NCBI GenBank assembly: GCA_031216915.1
Contig: CM062292.1
Location: 67,506,790 to 67,570,789, forward strand
Reading direction: 5' to 3'
Length of the DNA: 64,000 bases
Origin: Pictodentalium vernedei
Lineage: Eukaryota; Mollusca; Scaphopoda; Dentaliida; Dentaliidae
Shown: positions 32,804 to 43,398 of the stretch, in pieces
Numbering within the stretch: the stretch's first letter is position 1
Layout: each line of letters begins with the position of its first letter
Made by a program: the position numbers and the translations under genes
Notes under the pieces: generated by a model
The model's input: only the letters and a program-made list of their open reading frames with translations
Databases searched by the model: none
Told to the model about the DNA's origin: nothing

Positions 32804-33047
32804 CCCTTAAGCCCCCATATAGCCCCAAACCGCCACTTTTATATTGCATTGAAGCAGATGCTCCCTTGTGTAATCTTTTTTATTACTCTTGTGTGTAGAC
32901 TGAATTTTCCCTGGCAGTGGTTCTACATCACTGCTGGCTGCCTGTATAGGCAGCCAGCAGTGATGTAGAACCACTGCCAAGTCATCAATAACTATGTAAG
33001 CAGAAAAAGGCCATAAATACTTTAAAGTTAATCTGAGGACTTAAGGG
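32804..33047. mobile_element. TTAA-E family MITE
   Basis: TTAA 32800-32803 then CCCTTAAGCCCCC; end GAGGACTTAAGGG then TTAA 33048-33051. The centre (32918-32982) is a perfect hairpin beginning TGGCAGTGGTTCTACATCAC with arms of about 32 bases and no real loop. No second copy in the window. Confidence 0.85.
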
Positions 33048-33180
33048 TTAACAACATATATGTAGCTAAGTACTACTGGTTCTACCAAACATATCACTCA
33101 TGACTTGCATTAGACATCAGAATAACAAAATATTTTTAAAAACTCAATCTGTACTATATGTTCAGAAGACAAATTCTTAA

Positions 33181-33418
33181 CTGGTGGAGGGCTAGATTAT
33201 TTGCAGTGGTCTGAATTAGTTATTCAAAATTTGTTTTATTATAAATTATTGGAGAGTGCCCACATCTCCAATAATTTGTAAAAAAAAATTATCTAAACAA
33301 AATATCATTTGTGTTTGACTGAATATGAAACATGAGGAAGACAAATGTTGGCTTTTGCTCTGGTACACTCATTTTTTTTTTTTGAAAGTCCTGATGGTGA
33401 CTTCTAACACTCCACCAG
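33181..33418. mobile_element. TTAA-D family MITE
   Basis: TTAA 33177-33180, CTGGTGGAGGGCTAG; end TTCTAACACTCCACCAG, TTAA 33419-33422. The hairpin centre is TTATTGGAGAGTGCCCA with a shortened partner. Confidence 0.85.
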
Positions 33419-33735
33419 TTAAAAAACATTCTCAAGGAGTTTACAGTACATTTTCAATGAATTGTATTAAATACAGTATCTACAGGTATCTATGGCAATA
33501 ACTTGTAAGATAACTGACAAGAAAATGTTTCTTTTTGCTGATGATACCCCGATTCCTGAAATATTTTCAAAAAGAGCATTCCAAGAATTATTTTTCACTG
33601 TGGCATGGATCCAGGAATTTGTAATGGGGGTACTCATGGAATGGGTAATACAGCTTCATACTGTCCTTAACATTTGTATGAAGTTTGAAAATTGTTGTTT
33701 GATCTATTTCAAACTTATGGCTAAGACACAAATAT

Positions 33736-34094
33736 ATATTTATATTTATTGGTGTTTAAGGTCACATACTTATGCACAATGGCTAATTGTGACCGTGACA
33801 GTTTTACAGATGGAGGAAGCCAGAGTACCCGGAGAGAACCACCAAGCATTGACGGGCAACTCTCAGCTCCTCAATATTCTAACTCTGTTCAAGCTCCGAT
33901 CAAGCAAGGTTACAGTGGTTGAAGACATGTGCATGCAGTACGGTTTAATACACGGCATCATCGTGCCCCCGTGTAGGCAACTGGGATAAAAGTACCTTGC
34001 CCAAGGACTCAATGCAGGTCGTCCCAGATGGGGATCAAACTCAGGACCTCTAGTATAGAAGTCCAACAGTCTACCACTGAGCCACCGCACTCCC
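33736..34094 (-). mobile_element. SINE-1 variant with a different tRNA-like head
   Basis: Minus strand starts GGGAGTGCGGTGGCTCAGTG (box A region), with GATCCCCATCTGGG in place of the usual box B. Body and tail follow the SINE-1 order. Flanks AAGACACAAATAT and AAGACAACAAATAT are an approximate duplication. The head differs from copies at 18334 and 35246 and matches that at 45217, so it defines a second subfamily. Confidence 0.8.
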
Positions 34095-34308
34095 AAGACA
34101 ACAAATATTAATAAATTTTAAGTGTGACCTTGACCTTTAAGTTATGGACCAAGCTATGGTCTGTTTGATTTTTGCAGCCCCAATAATTTTAGAGTTATGG
34201 CTGAGACACGATATGTGAACTTGAACATGTGAAGGTCAAGACCTTGACCGTGACCTCTAGGATGTGGAAGTAACTATTATATGTGAGACAACTTCTGACT
34301 GTCTTTAA

Positions 34309-34547
34309 CTAGTTGAGTGCAAGAAGCCACTATCAGGACTTTAAAGGAAATAAGGGTACCAGAAAAAATGTCAACATTTTCCTTGCTCATGTTTCCTATT
34401 CAGGCAATTGCAAATGTTTTTTTACATTTAAGTTTGTTCTATTACAAATTATTGGAGAGTGCCTGTAGGGACTCTCCAATAATTTGTAATAAAACAAATT
34501 TTGAATGACAAATTTAGACCACCCAAAATAATCCCGCTCTCAACCAA
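34309..34547. mobile_element. TTAA-D family MITE at a provable TTAA site
   Basis: TTAA 34305-34308, CTAGTTGAGTGCAAGAAGCC; end CCGCTCTCAACCAA, TTAA 34548-34551. The centre is TTATTGGAGAGTGCC...GACTCTCCAATAA. Joining the flanks at one TTAA restores CTGTCTTTAACATTTGTATG, which is present uninterrupted as CTGTCCTTAACATTTGTATG near 33661. Confidence 0.93.
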
Positions 34548-34663
34548 TTAACATTTGTATGAAGTTTGATAATAGTAGTTGGATACATTTCAGAGTTGTG
34601 TGATACAATCCCACCCCCCCCTCCACCCCCCCCCCTGTCCTTTATAATTGTTCATTTTATTAA

Positions 34664-34899
34664 CCCTTTACCTAACGTAACGGCCAAAACCGGCCAGCGC
34701 TATTCTAAAAAATCGCCTATTAATTTTCATTATTTTTTTTCATTTTTTGTCTCAAAAACATAGGTTATGACCCCTCGTTGGAACGAGCTCGTTCCAACGA
34801 GGGGTCATAACCTACCTATGTTTTTGAGACAAAAAATGAAAAAAATTAGTTATTCAAGAATTATTTTTACAAGTGTCGTCTGCTTTGTTAGGTAAAGGG
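34664..34899. mobile_element. TTAA-B family MITE (full length)
   Basis: TTAA 34660-34663, CCCTTTACCTAACGTAACGG; end GTTAGGTAAAGGG, TTAA 34900-34903. The arms pair almost fully, with a 4-base duplication (CCTACCTATG) breaking symmetry in the right arm. Confidence 0.92.
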
Positions 34900-35245
34900 T
34901 TAAGTTTGATGGTTGTAGCCACAATAGTTTCAAACTTATGCCTGAAACATGATTTGTGACCCAGAACATTGAAGGTCAAGTATGACTTTGACCATGAAGC
35001 AAGAGCAACTATTCTATGCGAGGCACCTTCTGACTATCCTCAACATTTATAATAAATTTGATAATTGTAGTTTGATTTGCTTTTGAGTTGTGGCCGAGAC
35101 CCAAATATTGACTGGTTTTAAGCAAGGCCTTGATCTTGATGTTACAGACTTGAATATGGTGTAGGACACATCCTCCCATTGTCTTTTATAATAAAAGGCC
35201 TCTCGGCCACATATCCCCCGAAAAAACAAGTCGAAAAAGGGTCAT

Positions 35246-35617
35246 TCTTTATTTATTTATTGGTGTTTAAGGTCACATACTTATGCACAATGGCTAATCG
35301 TGACCGTGACAGTTTTACCGGTGGAGGAAGCCGGAGTACCCGGAGAGAACCACCGAGCATCGACGAGCAGCTGTCAGCTCTCCAACATCGTAACTCTGAA
35401 CTCTGCACCGCAGCACAGGCAAGGTTAGATTGGTTGAAGACATGCGCACCATCGACGTGCAGTACGCCACAGTACACAGCGTCATCGTGCCCCCATGTAG
35501 GCAATCGGGGTGAAGTGTCTTGCCCAAGGACACAACGCGGTTGCCGCAGGTGGGATTCGAACCGAGGACCTCTCGGCTTGCAGCCTGCACCTCTACCAAC
35601 TTTGCCACCGCGCCCCA
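35246..35617 (-). mobile_element. tRNA-derived SINE (SINE-1), full length
   Basis: Head on the minus strand reads GGGGCGCGGTGGCAAAGTTG with box B GGTTCGAATCCCACC; the box A region is mutated. The duplication AAAAAGGGTCAT flanks it at 35234-35245 and 35618-35629. Frames of 104-150 codons across it are shadows of the repeat. Confidence 0.9.
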
Positions 35618-36118
35618 AAAAAGGGTCATAACTCAAGTAAAAATGATCAGTCCGAACCCATATTCAAACTTGACCTGTATTATTACCCAGAAAGTCACAT
35701 ACCAAAATTCTTTCCGATCAAATAATCCTAACTGGAGTTATCATCCGGAAACCTCAAATCTTGAAATTTCTAAGTCAAAGAAGGAGTATAACTCTAATAA
35801 AAATAATCTGCCCGAACCCATATTCGAACCTGACCTGTGGTTTGGGCTAAGAAGGTCACATACCAAAATTGGTTCCAGTCAAATGATCCAAAACGGAGTT
35901 ATCATGGGGACACCAAGTGGGACGGATGCACTGACGGATGCACACTGCTGATTTCTACAGTCACCTGAAAATTTGTTCGGGGGGACAACTATGAAGTTTA
36001 ATGATTGTAGCCCCAATAGTTTGCTGGTCATTTGCTCGGACACACACACCCTCATGCACACTGCAATCATTACATGCCACCCGACCCAAGTTGGGGGGGG
36101 GGGGGGGGGATTGGCCAT

Positions 36119-36701
36119 ATAATTTTTTGATCAACACTATATGAGCAACCAAAGACAATGATGTTCAATAAGCACACCCACGGATCCATGCATGTCACTG
36201 GTATTATTTTTGGTGAAGAAATGACAAGCCAGAAAGATAAGATCATAGTGAAAAGGATACACAGACAGTACTATACTAAGAAAACAGAGAGAATTTCGAT
36301 CAGTGTTACTGGATCACAAACCGGTCAAAATTCACTTACCGCTTTCCTGTCACAATACTGTAGAATCTCACCTGCCGAAAGAGAAATGCCAAAAAGATGA
36401 CATGTCATCTGTCACTTTCGTTTGTTTTATTAAAAGAAAAATTTAAAGCATATTTACATATGCAATTTTTTTCCAATGCATGTTTGATAAAAACCAATGA
36501 GTTTTAACACCTTGACACATCCCATATGGAGTTCTAGAGAGTGTTAGATCTACAGCTAAAAAAAAAACATTGGTAGTGAGGAGTATGGAACATGCAGTTC
36601 CTCAAAACAGGAAATAAAAGAGTTGAAGTAGATGTACGAATATCTAGCTAATTTTACATCAGCAGTTCACTATACCACAAACTATGTACAAGGATATTTT
36701 A
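36119..36701. other. No gene recognised
   Basis: An 80-codon plus frame at 36158 has no family I recognise. No element ends seen. Confidence 0.35.
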
Positions 36702-36820
36702 CCCTTTACCAAATGAAACGGACAAAACCTTCCAGTGCCATTCACAAAAATTGCCATTCAAATTTTATTATTTTTTCAATTCAGCTGTTCCTGCCACCAA
36801 AATGTAGCCTATGATCCCTT
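36702..36820. mobile_element. TTAA-B family half element
   Basis: CCCTTTACCAAATGAAACGG and AAAATGTAGCCTATGATCCC are the left end and left arm of a B-type element, cut where the next element begins at about its centre. Confidence 0.65.
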
Positions 36821-36822
36821 TA

Positions 36823-37053
36823 CCCTTTACCCAACGCAGGCGATTTCAAAATTTATTATTTTAAATATCATTTTTGAAATTTTTTCAAAAAGTTCAACAA
36901 AACCATATCAAGTGACCCATCTTTGGAACGAGCTCGTTCCAAAGAGGGTCACATGATATGGTTTTGTTGAAATTTTTTTGAAAAATAATACCTTTTCAGC
37001 TGCTGAATTTGCATATTACGCGGGCGGATGCGGGCGATTCGTTGTGTAAAGGG
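36823..37053. mobile_element. TTAA-A family MITE inserted next to a B half element
   Basis: Starts CCCTTTACCCAACGCAGGCG and ends GATTCGTTGTGTAAAGGG before TTAA 37054-37057. The arms are long and nearly complete around GGAACGAGCTCGTTCC. The left target reads CTTTA. Confidence 0.88.
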
Positions 37054-37057
37054 TTAA

Positions 37058-37540
37058 GGCCCTATAAAAAATACATTTGGTTCTCAAACAATTAATTTTT
37101 CAAATCAATGAGGGAGGGAGTGTTATTTTTAGTTTTAGGGTTTTTTTTGTTAACCATATTGTTCTATATTGTGTTGAAGTTCTTTGAAGTGAAGTAATTT
37201 CATCTGTATGTAATTTATGGGAGAGTGCCTATAAATAAATTATAAACTGTATCAATTGCAACAAGGCAAAGACATGTGAACAAATTTATTAAATACATCA
37301 GTGTTCAGTAATATTTATGAACCTTTTCAAAAAATAAATGTCATCCACAGAGTATTTGAGTTATTTTCTGCTAGAACATGGCAAACTGCATGTTTACAAA
37401 AATATAACAAGAAAGGGCAACACAAAGCTTGGACCAATGCCCCCAACCTGCAAAATGTTTTGTAAGTTGAAAGAGTGAAAAAGTGCCTTTACTCTGGAAA
37501 AAAATGAGTGGAAAAAACTCCCACTACACAGGGCTGATTC
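37058..37540. other. TTAA-D-like fragment, otherwise no gene
   Basis: At 37195-37300 TTTATGGGAGAGTGCC, AGGCAAAGACATGTGAAC resemble the interior of the worn D copy at 43790-43918. No ends. Nothing else is supported. Confidence 0.4.
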
Positions 37541-37559
37541 CAAAATAAATGGGGCTCTT

Positions 37560-38505
37560 TCTTGCACCAATGCCAACCTGCCTATGAAGTTTCACGAAGG
37601 TAGGTGGAACCATTGTCAAATTATCATCTGGAAACAAATTGTTTATGATTTATAATGTTCAAGGTCACTGTGACCTTGGCCTTTGACCTAGTGAGGCCAA
37701 AATAAATAGGGGTCTTCCACTCAGCTAGGCCAACCTACCTATGAAGTTTCATGAATGTGGGTCAAACCATTATCAAGTTATCCGGAAACCAATTGTTTAC
37801 AATCTACTATGTTGAAGGTCCTTGTGACCTTGACCTTTCACCTAGCAAGTCCAAAATAAATAGGGTTCTTCCTCGCACTGATGCCAACCTAACTATGAAG
37901 TTTCATGAACGTGGGTCGAAACATTATTAAGTTATCATCCGGAAACCAATTGTTTATGATTTACTATGTTGAAGGTCACTGTGACCTTGACCTTTCATCT
38001 ACCGAGACAAAATTAATAGGGTTCTTCCTCTCACTGATGTCAACCTAACAAAGAAGTTTCATGAACATGGGTCGAACCATTATCAAGTTATCATCTGGAG
38101 ACCAATTGTTATGATTTACTAGGTTCAGGGTCACTGTGACCTTGACCTTTGACCTAGTGAGTCCAAAATAAATAGGGTTCTTCCTCTCACGAAGGCCAAC
38201 CTACATATGAAGTTTCATGAATGTGGGTTGAACCGTAGTCAAGTTATCCGGAAACCAATTGTTTACAATTTACTATGTTCAAGGTCACTGTGACCTTGAC
38301 CTTTGACCAAGCAAGTCCAAAATTAACAGGGTTCTTCCTCTCACCGATACCAACCTACCTATGAAGTTTCAGGAACATGAGTTGACCCATTATCAAGTTA
38401 TTATCCGGAAATTAATTGTTTACATCCGCCCACCCAACCTCCCGCCCACCGCCCTTCATCAAACTATAAGTCGAGTTTGATGTCAACACAACTCGACTAA
38501 AAATG
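37560..38505. repeat. Tandem array, ~155-bp period, about six units
   Basis: Unit starts at the ATGAAGTTTCATGAA word lie near 37582, 37740, 37895, 38053, 38207 and 38360 (steps 153-158). Each includes AAGGTCACTGTGACCTTGAC, CCAAAATAAATAGG and TTATCCGGAAACCAATTG. The array ends in a CCCGCCC-rich stretch and a hairpin AGTCGAGT/ACTCGACT (38469-38498), suggesting it is the core of a transposable element. Confidence 0.85.
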
Positions 38506-38694
38506 CTTATCAATGAAAAATCATCAATAAAGAACTCATGTATTATTAATCAACATGAAATAAAATGTGTTTTATATTCAGATAGATACTAACATGAGAT
38601 GATAATAAAGGTATGGAGAGTTGGTATTCACCAGCCAGAAAGATATGTATGAACTTTATCTGTATAAATAAAAATAGGCCGATGAAATCGTCAG

Positions 38695-40533
38695 ATGTGT
38701 ACCCATACGCGCAACTAGTAGAAAGCTGTATGACGGAGGGCCACCACGGATGCCGACATTATGTACACCATCCAAGGTATGGGTACATATAGAAATGGAT
38801 TGGAGGAGTGTCTAATTTGATGGATAAAGGGTTAATATCTCCGTATCAAATTATCAGATTTGTATAAAAAACTACACAGCACAGAACATCAGTAACCTGA
38901 ATAAATATATAAAGTAACATGACAATCGGATTGATATTTTTTGAGTTATCTCATGCCAAAGAGATTGGAGGAATTTTCAATTTGAAGGATAAAGGCACAT
39001 CAGTAACCTGAACACAAATATAAAGTAACTTGACAATCCAAGCAATATTTTTCAAGTTATCGAATGCCAAAGGGATTGGAGGAATTTTCAATTTGAAGGA
39101 TACAGGGTTAATATCTCAGGATTAAATTATCAGATTTACACCAAAAACTATACAGCTCGGCACATCAGTAACCTGAACACAAATATAACGTAACTTGACA
39201 ATCCAAGCAAAATTTTTCAAGTTATCGAATGCCAAAGGGATTGGAGAAATTTTCAATTTGAAGGATAAAGGGTCAATATCTCAGGATCAAAATAACAGAT
39301 TTACACCCAAAACTATACAGCTTGGCACATCAGTAACCTGAACACAAATATAAAGTAACTTGACAATCCAAGCAATATTTTTCAAGTTATCGAATGCCGA
39401 ACAGATTGGAGGAATTTTCAATTTGAAGGATAAAGGGTTAATATCTTAGGACCAAATCATCAGATTTACACCAAAAACTATACAGCTCGGCAAATCAGTA
39501 ACCTGAACACAAATATAAAGTAACTAGACAATCCAAGCAATATTTTTCAAGTTATGAAATGCCAAAGGGATTGGAGGAATTTTCAATTTGAAGGATAAAG
39601 GGTTAATGTCTCAAGATTAAAATAACAGATTTACACCAAAAACTATACAGCTCGGTACATCAGTAACCTGAACACAAATGTAAAGTAACTTGACAATCCA
39701 AGCAATATTTTTCAAGTTATCGAATGCCAAAGGGATTGGAGGAATTTTCAATTTGAAGGATAAAGGGTTAATATCTCAGGATTAAATTATCAGATTTACA
39801 CCAAAAACTATACAGCTCGGCACATCAGTAACCTGAACACAAATATAAAGTAACTTGACAATCCAAGCAATATTTTTCAAGTTATCTTATGCCAAAGGGA
39901 TTGGAGGAATTTTCAATTTGAAGGATAAAGGGTTAATATCTCAGGATTAAATTATCAGATTTACACCAAAAACTATACAGCTCGGCACATCAGTAACCTG
40001 AACACAAATATAAAGTAACTTGACAATACAAGCAATATTTTTCAAGTTATCGAATGCCAAAGGGATTGGAGAAATTTTCAATTTGAAGGATAAAGGGTTA
40101 ATATCTCGGGATCAAATCATCAGATTTACACTAAAAACTATACAGCTCGGCACATCAGTAACCTGAACACAAATATAAAGTAACTAGACAATCCAAGCAA
40201 TATTTTTCAAGTTATCGAATGCCAAAGGGATTGGAGGAATTTTCAATTTGAAGGATAAAGGGTTAATATCTCAGGATCAAATTATCCGATTTACACCAAA
40301 AACTATACAGCTCGGCACATCAGTAACCTGAACACAAATATAAAGTAACTTGACAATCCAAGCAATATTTTTCAAGTTATCGAATGCCAAAGAAATGTAT
40401 ACAGACGCCGGACAGAAGACAGACGGACGGACAGATGGATGGACAGACAGATGGACAGACAAAGGATGGACGAATGACGGATGGTCACCCCGGATGCCGG
40501 CATTATGTGTACCATACATAGTATGGGTACACA
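38695..40533. repeat. Tandem array with exact 165-bp period inside an inverted-end element
   Basis: GTTAATATCT recurs at 39107, 39272, 39437, 39602, 39767, 39932, 40097 and 40262, exactly 165 bases apart, after a first irregular 276-base step from 38831. Units hold TACAGCTCGGCACATCAGTA and TTTCAAGTTATCGAATGCC. The array is bounded by a GACGGACGGACAG minisatellite (40403-40475) and by GTACCCATAC / GTATGGGTAC ends, duplicated at 38740-38795. No coding frame. Confidence 0.92.
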
Positions 40534-40718
40534 TAAAAAGGTCTACAATTTACTTTTTTTTTATTTTAGTTGAAAAACTGACTCCCAAAGGTGGTTGGAA
40601 CTAAGGTTTAGAAAATTTATATGCTTGTATAGGTGCGAGCATTGATTTTCAAATCTGACAGGGTATAGAATATCCTAAGTTTACTGTGTAAGTTTTATGC
40701 CATTTTTTTAGCCTTTAA

Positions 40719-40960
40719 CCCTTTACCAAATGCAGATGATATCAAAATTTATTATTTTTTCAAGTTTTTCAAAAAATTTCAACAAAACCATATCATGTGA
40801 CCCCTCGTTGGAACGAGCTCATGATATAGTTTTGTTGAGCTCGTTCCAACGAGGGGTCACATGATACGGTTTTGTTGAAATTTTTTGAAAAATAATATAT
40901 GTTCAACTGCTGAATTTGCATATTACACGGGTGGATGCGGGCGATTTGTTAGGTAAAGGG
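40719..40960. mobile_element. TTAA-A family MITE with rearranged centre
   Basis: TTAA 40715-40718, CCCTTTACCAAATGCAGATG; end GTTAGGTAAAGGG, TTAA 40961-40964. The centre reads GGAACGAGCTCATGATATAG then GTTTTGTTGAGCTCGTTCC, an internal duplication of part of one arm. Confidence 0.9.
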
Positions 40961-40964
40961 TTAA

Positions 40965-41192
40965 CTGGTAGAGTGCTTAAGGCCACTTTCAGGGCTTTAA
41001 AAAAATGAGGGTACCAGAGCAAATGCCAACATTTTCTTTCCTCATGTTTCACATTCAAACAGAAATAATATTTTGTTTAAATAAATTTGTTTTATTACAA
41101 TTTATTGGAGTGCCTGTGGGCACTCTCCAATAATTTGTAATAAAGAAAATGTTGCAAACAAAACCACAAAAAATAATCTAGCCCTCAACCAG
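40965..41192. mobile_element. TTAA-D family MITE sharing TTAA with its left neighbour
   Basis: Starts CTGGTAGAGTGCTTAAGGCC directly after the TTAA that ends the A element; ends CTAGCCCTCAACCAG before TTAA 41193-41196. The centre is TTATTGGAGTGCCTGTGGG...CACTCTCCAATAA. Confidence 0.88.
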
Positions 41193-41197
41193 TTAAA

Positions 41198-41593
41198 CCC
41201 TTTACCTAACAAGAACCCTACACCTAACAATATTAGAAGACACTTGAGAAAAAATTCTCTAATAACTAAAAATTCTACTTTTCCACCTCCAAAATATGGC
41301 TTATGGCCACCACTCACTGGAATGAGCACCTTCCAATCAAGGGTGATAAGCTATGTTTTGTTGACAAAAATTGAATTTAAGGCACTGCCTAGGTAATGTG
41401 TCTATTGTCTTTCCAAATACTTCACCAAAACCATTTCATGTGACCCCTCATTGGAATGAGCTCATCAAGCACGTTACAATAAGGGGTCACATGATATGGT
41501 TTTATTGAATTTTCATTTAAAAATAATATTTTTTCAAATGCTAAATTTGCATATTACGCTGGCGGATTTGCGGCCGATTCGTTTGGTAAAGGG
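41198..41593. mobile_element. Composite of two TTAA-type MITEs
   Basis: CCCTTTACCTAAC at 41198 begins one element (GCTATGTTTTGTTGACAAAA arm). From about 41400 a family A interior takes over (CACCAAAACCATTTCATGTG) and ends GTTTGGTAAAGGG before TTAA 41594-41597. So one element has replaced or recombined with the second half of another. Confidence 0.65.
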
Positions 41594-41597
41594 TTAA

Positions 41598-42109
41598 AAC
41601 ATAAGCTCAAATATGGGCTTCCAGCACTCTATCAGTTATGTTACCCACTGTTGAGGACTCTCACTGCAGGCAATTGTTACCGGGTTACAAGAAAAGCTGA
41701 ATTTATGTACCACAGTAAACGAGCACTATGCATTTCAGAAGAAAGTGTAAATAATCTTAACAAAAATCTCTGTTCACTGATAACAGTACAAAAGTAGATG
41801 TGATCAACATTGAATACTTTAGTTCATTTCATTAGTCTCTTTCACTAAGCTGGTGAAATGCTGAGATATAATACACATTTGGAAAAGGCTGAATCAGCCC
41901 TTTCCGATACTGTGTTTTATCTGGGCCTTTTGTCACAGTCCTGGAAATAACCCACAAACATCAATTATGAAATGTGCGAACAAACTACAGGTTTACGACA
42001 AAATAATACAACATAAATTAAATTTTTAAAGTGGTATGTTCTGCCCATCAGACCTGAAAATCATTGGTTGCGCATTGCATCCACATGAGTAGAATGGCAT
42101 GCCATTTAT
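41598..42109. other. Worn SINE-2 fragment and a small hairpin
   Basis: 41638-41730 keeps SINE-2 words (AGGACTCTCACTGCAGGCAA, CCACAGTAAACGAGCAC). 41872-41931 is an imperfect hairpin around GGCTGAATCAGCC. No gene. Confidence 0.5.
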
Positions 42110-42221
42110 GTCTTGACAGAATTTACACCACAATAAATAGAAAAAACTAATGAGCGATCTCGCCAAAGCGAGATCACTCATTAGTTGTTGCTATTTATTA
42201 TAGCATAAATTCTGTCAAGAC
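42110..42221. repeat. Hairpin element, ~54-bp arms
   Basis: GTCTTGACAGAATTTA at the left pairs with TAAATTCTGTCAAGAC at the right; inward, AACTAATGAGCGATCTCGC pairs with its near complement around a 4-base centre. Possibly a complete small MITE; no clear flanking duplication. Confidence 0.78.
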
Positions 42222-42299
42222 TTAAACAAAATGTCTGAAATAATAAAACTGAGAAGGCAGAAAAGCATAACAACACATTATTTCTATAGTTTACTACCG

Positions 42300-42872
42300 T
42301 AGGGCTGCACGGTATTTCAATAAACCGATATATACCGGTATTCAAATCAATATCGATTGAATACCGGTGTAATTACAAAAATATCGGTTTATCGTCATTA
42401 TTTATTTACTCACAATTTAATTTTCAAGATGTCTTGAGTTTTTTAACTGTAGCTCAGAATGAATAATATATCGCTTTACCCAAGGAATCGTCCGCATGTG
42501 CCCACGTAATATACCAATTCAGCAGTTGAAAAAATAATTTTCAAAAATTACAACAAAACTATATCAGGTGACCCCTCATTGGAATGAGCTCTATGAGCTT
42601 GTTCCAATGAGGGGTCACATGATATTGTTCTGAAGAAATTTTTGGAAAAATTTGATTTGAAATAATAAATTTTGATATCGTCTGCATTGTGTAAGGGTTT
42701 TTCGAACCACATCATCAAGGCATGCGGTTCCGACTGTGATGCCTCAAGTGTTGATTGTGGTACTTACACGTGTATGTTCAGATATCTGAACAGGTTTTCG
42801 ATATACCGGTATACCGCAGTACACTTTTGAATACCAATACCAGTATTCTGTTTTGAATATCGTGCAGCTCTA
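42300..42872. mobile_element. hAT-type MITE with perfect 8-bp target duplication
   Basis: Inverted ends TAGGGCTGCACGGTATT and (complement of) TAGAGCTGCACGATATT. TACTACCG flanks both sides (42292-42299, 42873-42880). Interior is rich in ATACCGGT / CCGATAT words. Eight-base duplications and these ends are characteristic of hAT elements. It contains a nested TTAA-A element. Confidence 0.93.
42472..42697. mobile_element. TTAA-A family MITE nested in the hAT-type MITE
   Basis: CGCTTTACCCAAGGAATCG at left and GTCTGCATTGTGTAAGGG at right; the arms and GGAATGAGCTC centre are intact. Target bases are no longer TTAA on either side, so this is an older insertion than most A copies here. Confidence 0.8.
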
Positions 42873-43094
42873 TACTACCGCGGTATTTAACATAATGGGT
42901 TACGATGTAAGTTCTTTATTTCCAGGTCTGCATCATCAAATTCAAAGAACTCAAAGGTTTATTGTCAATTTTAAATAGATCTGCGAGTCTGGAAAAGTTA
43001 AATGCATACCAAGGGTAATTCTAGGTAGTGAGTGTTATTTGTCTCAGGTCTATTAATCTACATGTTAGTGGTGGTCAAAAAAATGGTTGCCTTA

Positions 43095-43398
43095 CAGTTA
43101 AAACTACAGTCCTGTCACTATCTGTTTATTTTGACATAATTTTGCATAGGAATTGTGCAAAAAGTTCACATTGTATGGCATCCAAAGCATGATACACTCT
43201 CCTGGTTATCAAGAGAAAGCACAAGCACTGTTTCAGCCAATGAACCTCCGGGATAAACCTGGAGGTCCATTGCCTGAAACATTGCTTGTGCATAAGGCAT
43301 ATGTACAGAATTTGATTGCCTCACTATCGTCAAAGCATGCAGATCAACACGCAGAGTGACGGGTTATTTTCAAGCAATTCATGACATGACTTCCAGGT
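43095..43398. mobile_element. TA-1 family MITE, right end worn
   Basis: CAGTTAAAACTACAGTCCTG after TA 43093-43094; core CAATGAACCTCCGGG..CCTGGAGGTCCATTG; the right end is reduced to CATGACATGACTTCCAGG, merging with the element that follows. Confidence 0.7.

Larger units (their letters stand above)
33640..36118. mobile_element. M family tandem-unit element, heavily interrupted
   Basis: Units of about 200 bp share CTGTCCTTAACATTTGTATG, AGTTATGGCCGAGACAC and GTGTGACCTTGACCTT. The element closes in ACACACACCCTCATGCACAC, CATTACATGCCACCCGAC and a 17-base G run (36093-36109). The copy at 44555-44947 has the same end and a 16-base G run. It is broken by two SINEs (33736, 35246), one D element (34309) and one B element (34664). 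Confidence 0.6.

Noticed and set aside
35253-35636. Frames of 104-150 codons on both strands
   Set aside because: They lie wholly inside a SINE copy and recur in the other copies with stops. No protein family matches.
38831-40426. Could the regular arrays be CRISPR-like?
   Set aside because: The 165-bp units are contiguous without unique spacers, and the context is a eukaryotic repeat landscape. They are satellites within elements.
40277-40534. Minus-strand peptide rich in SVHPSVRPSV
   Set aside because: It is the translation of a GACGGACGGACAG minisatellite at an element end, not a gene.
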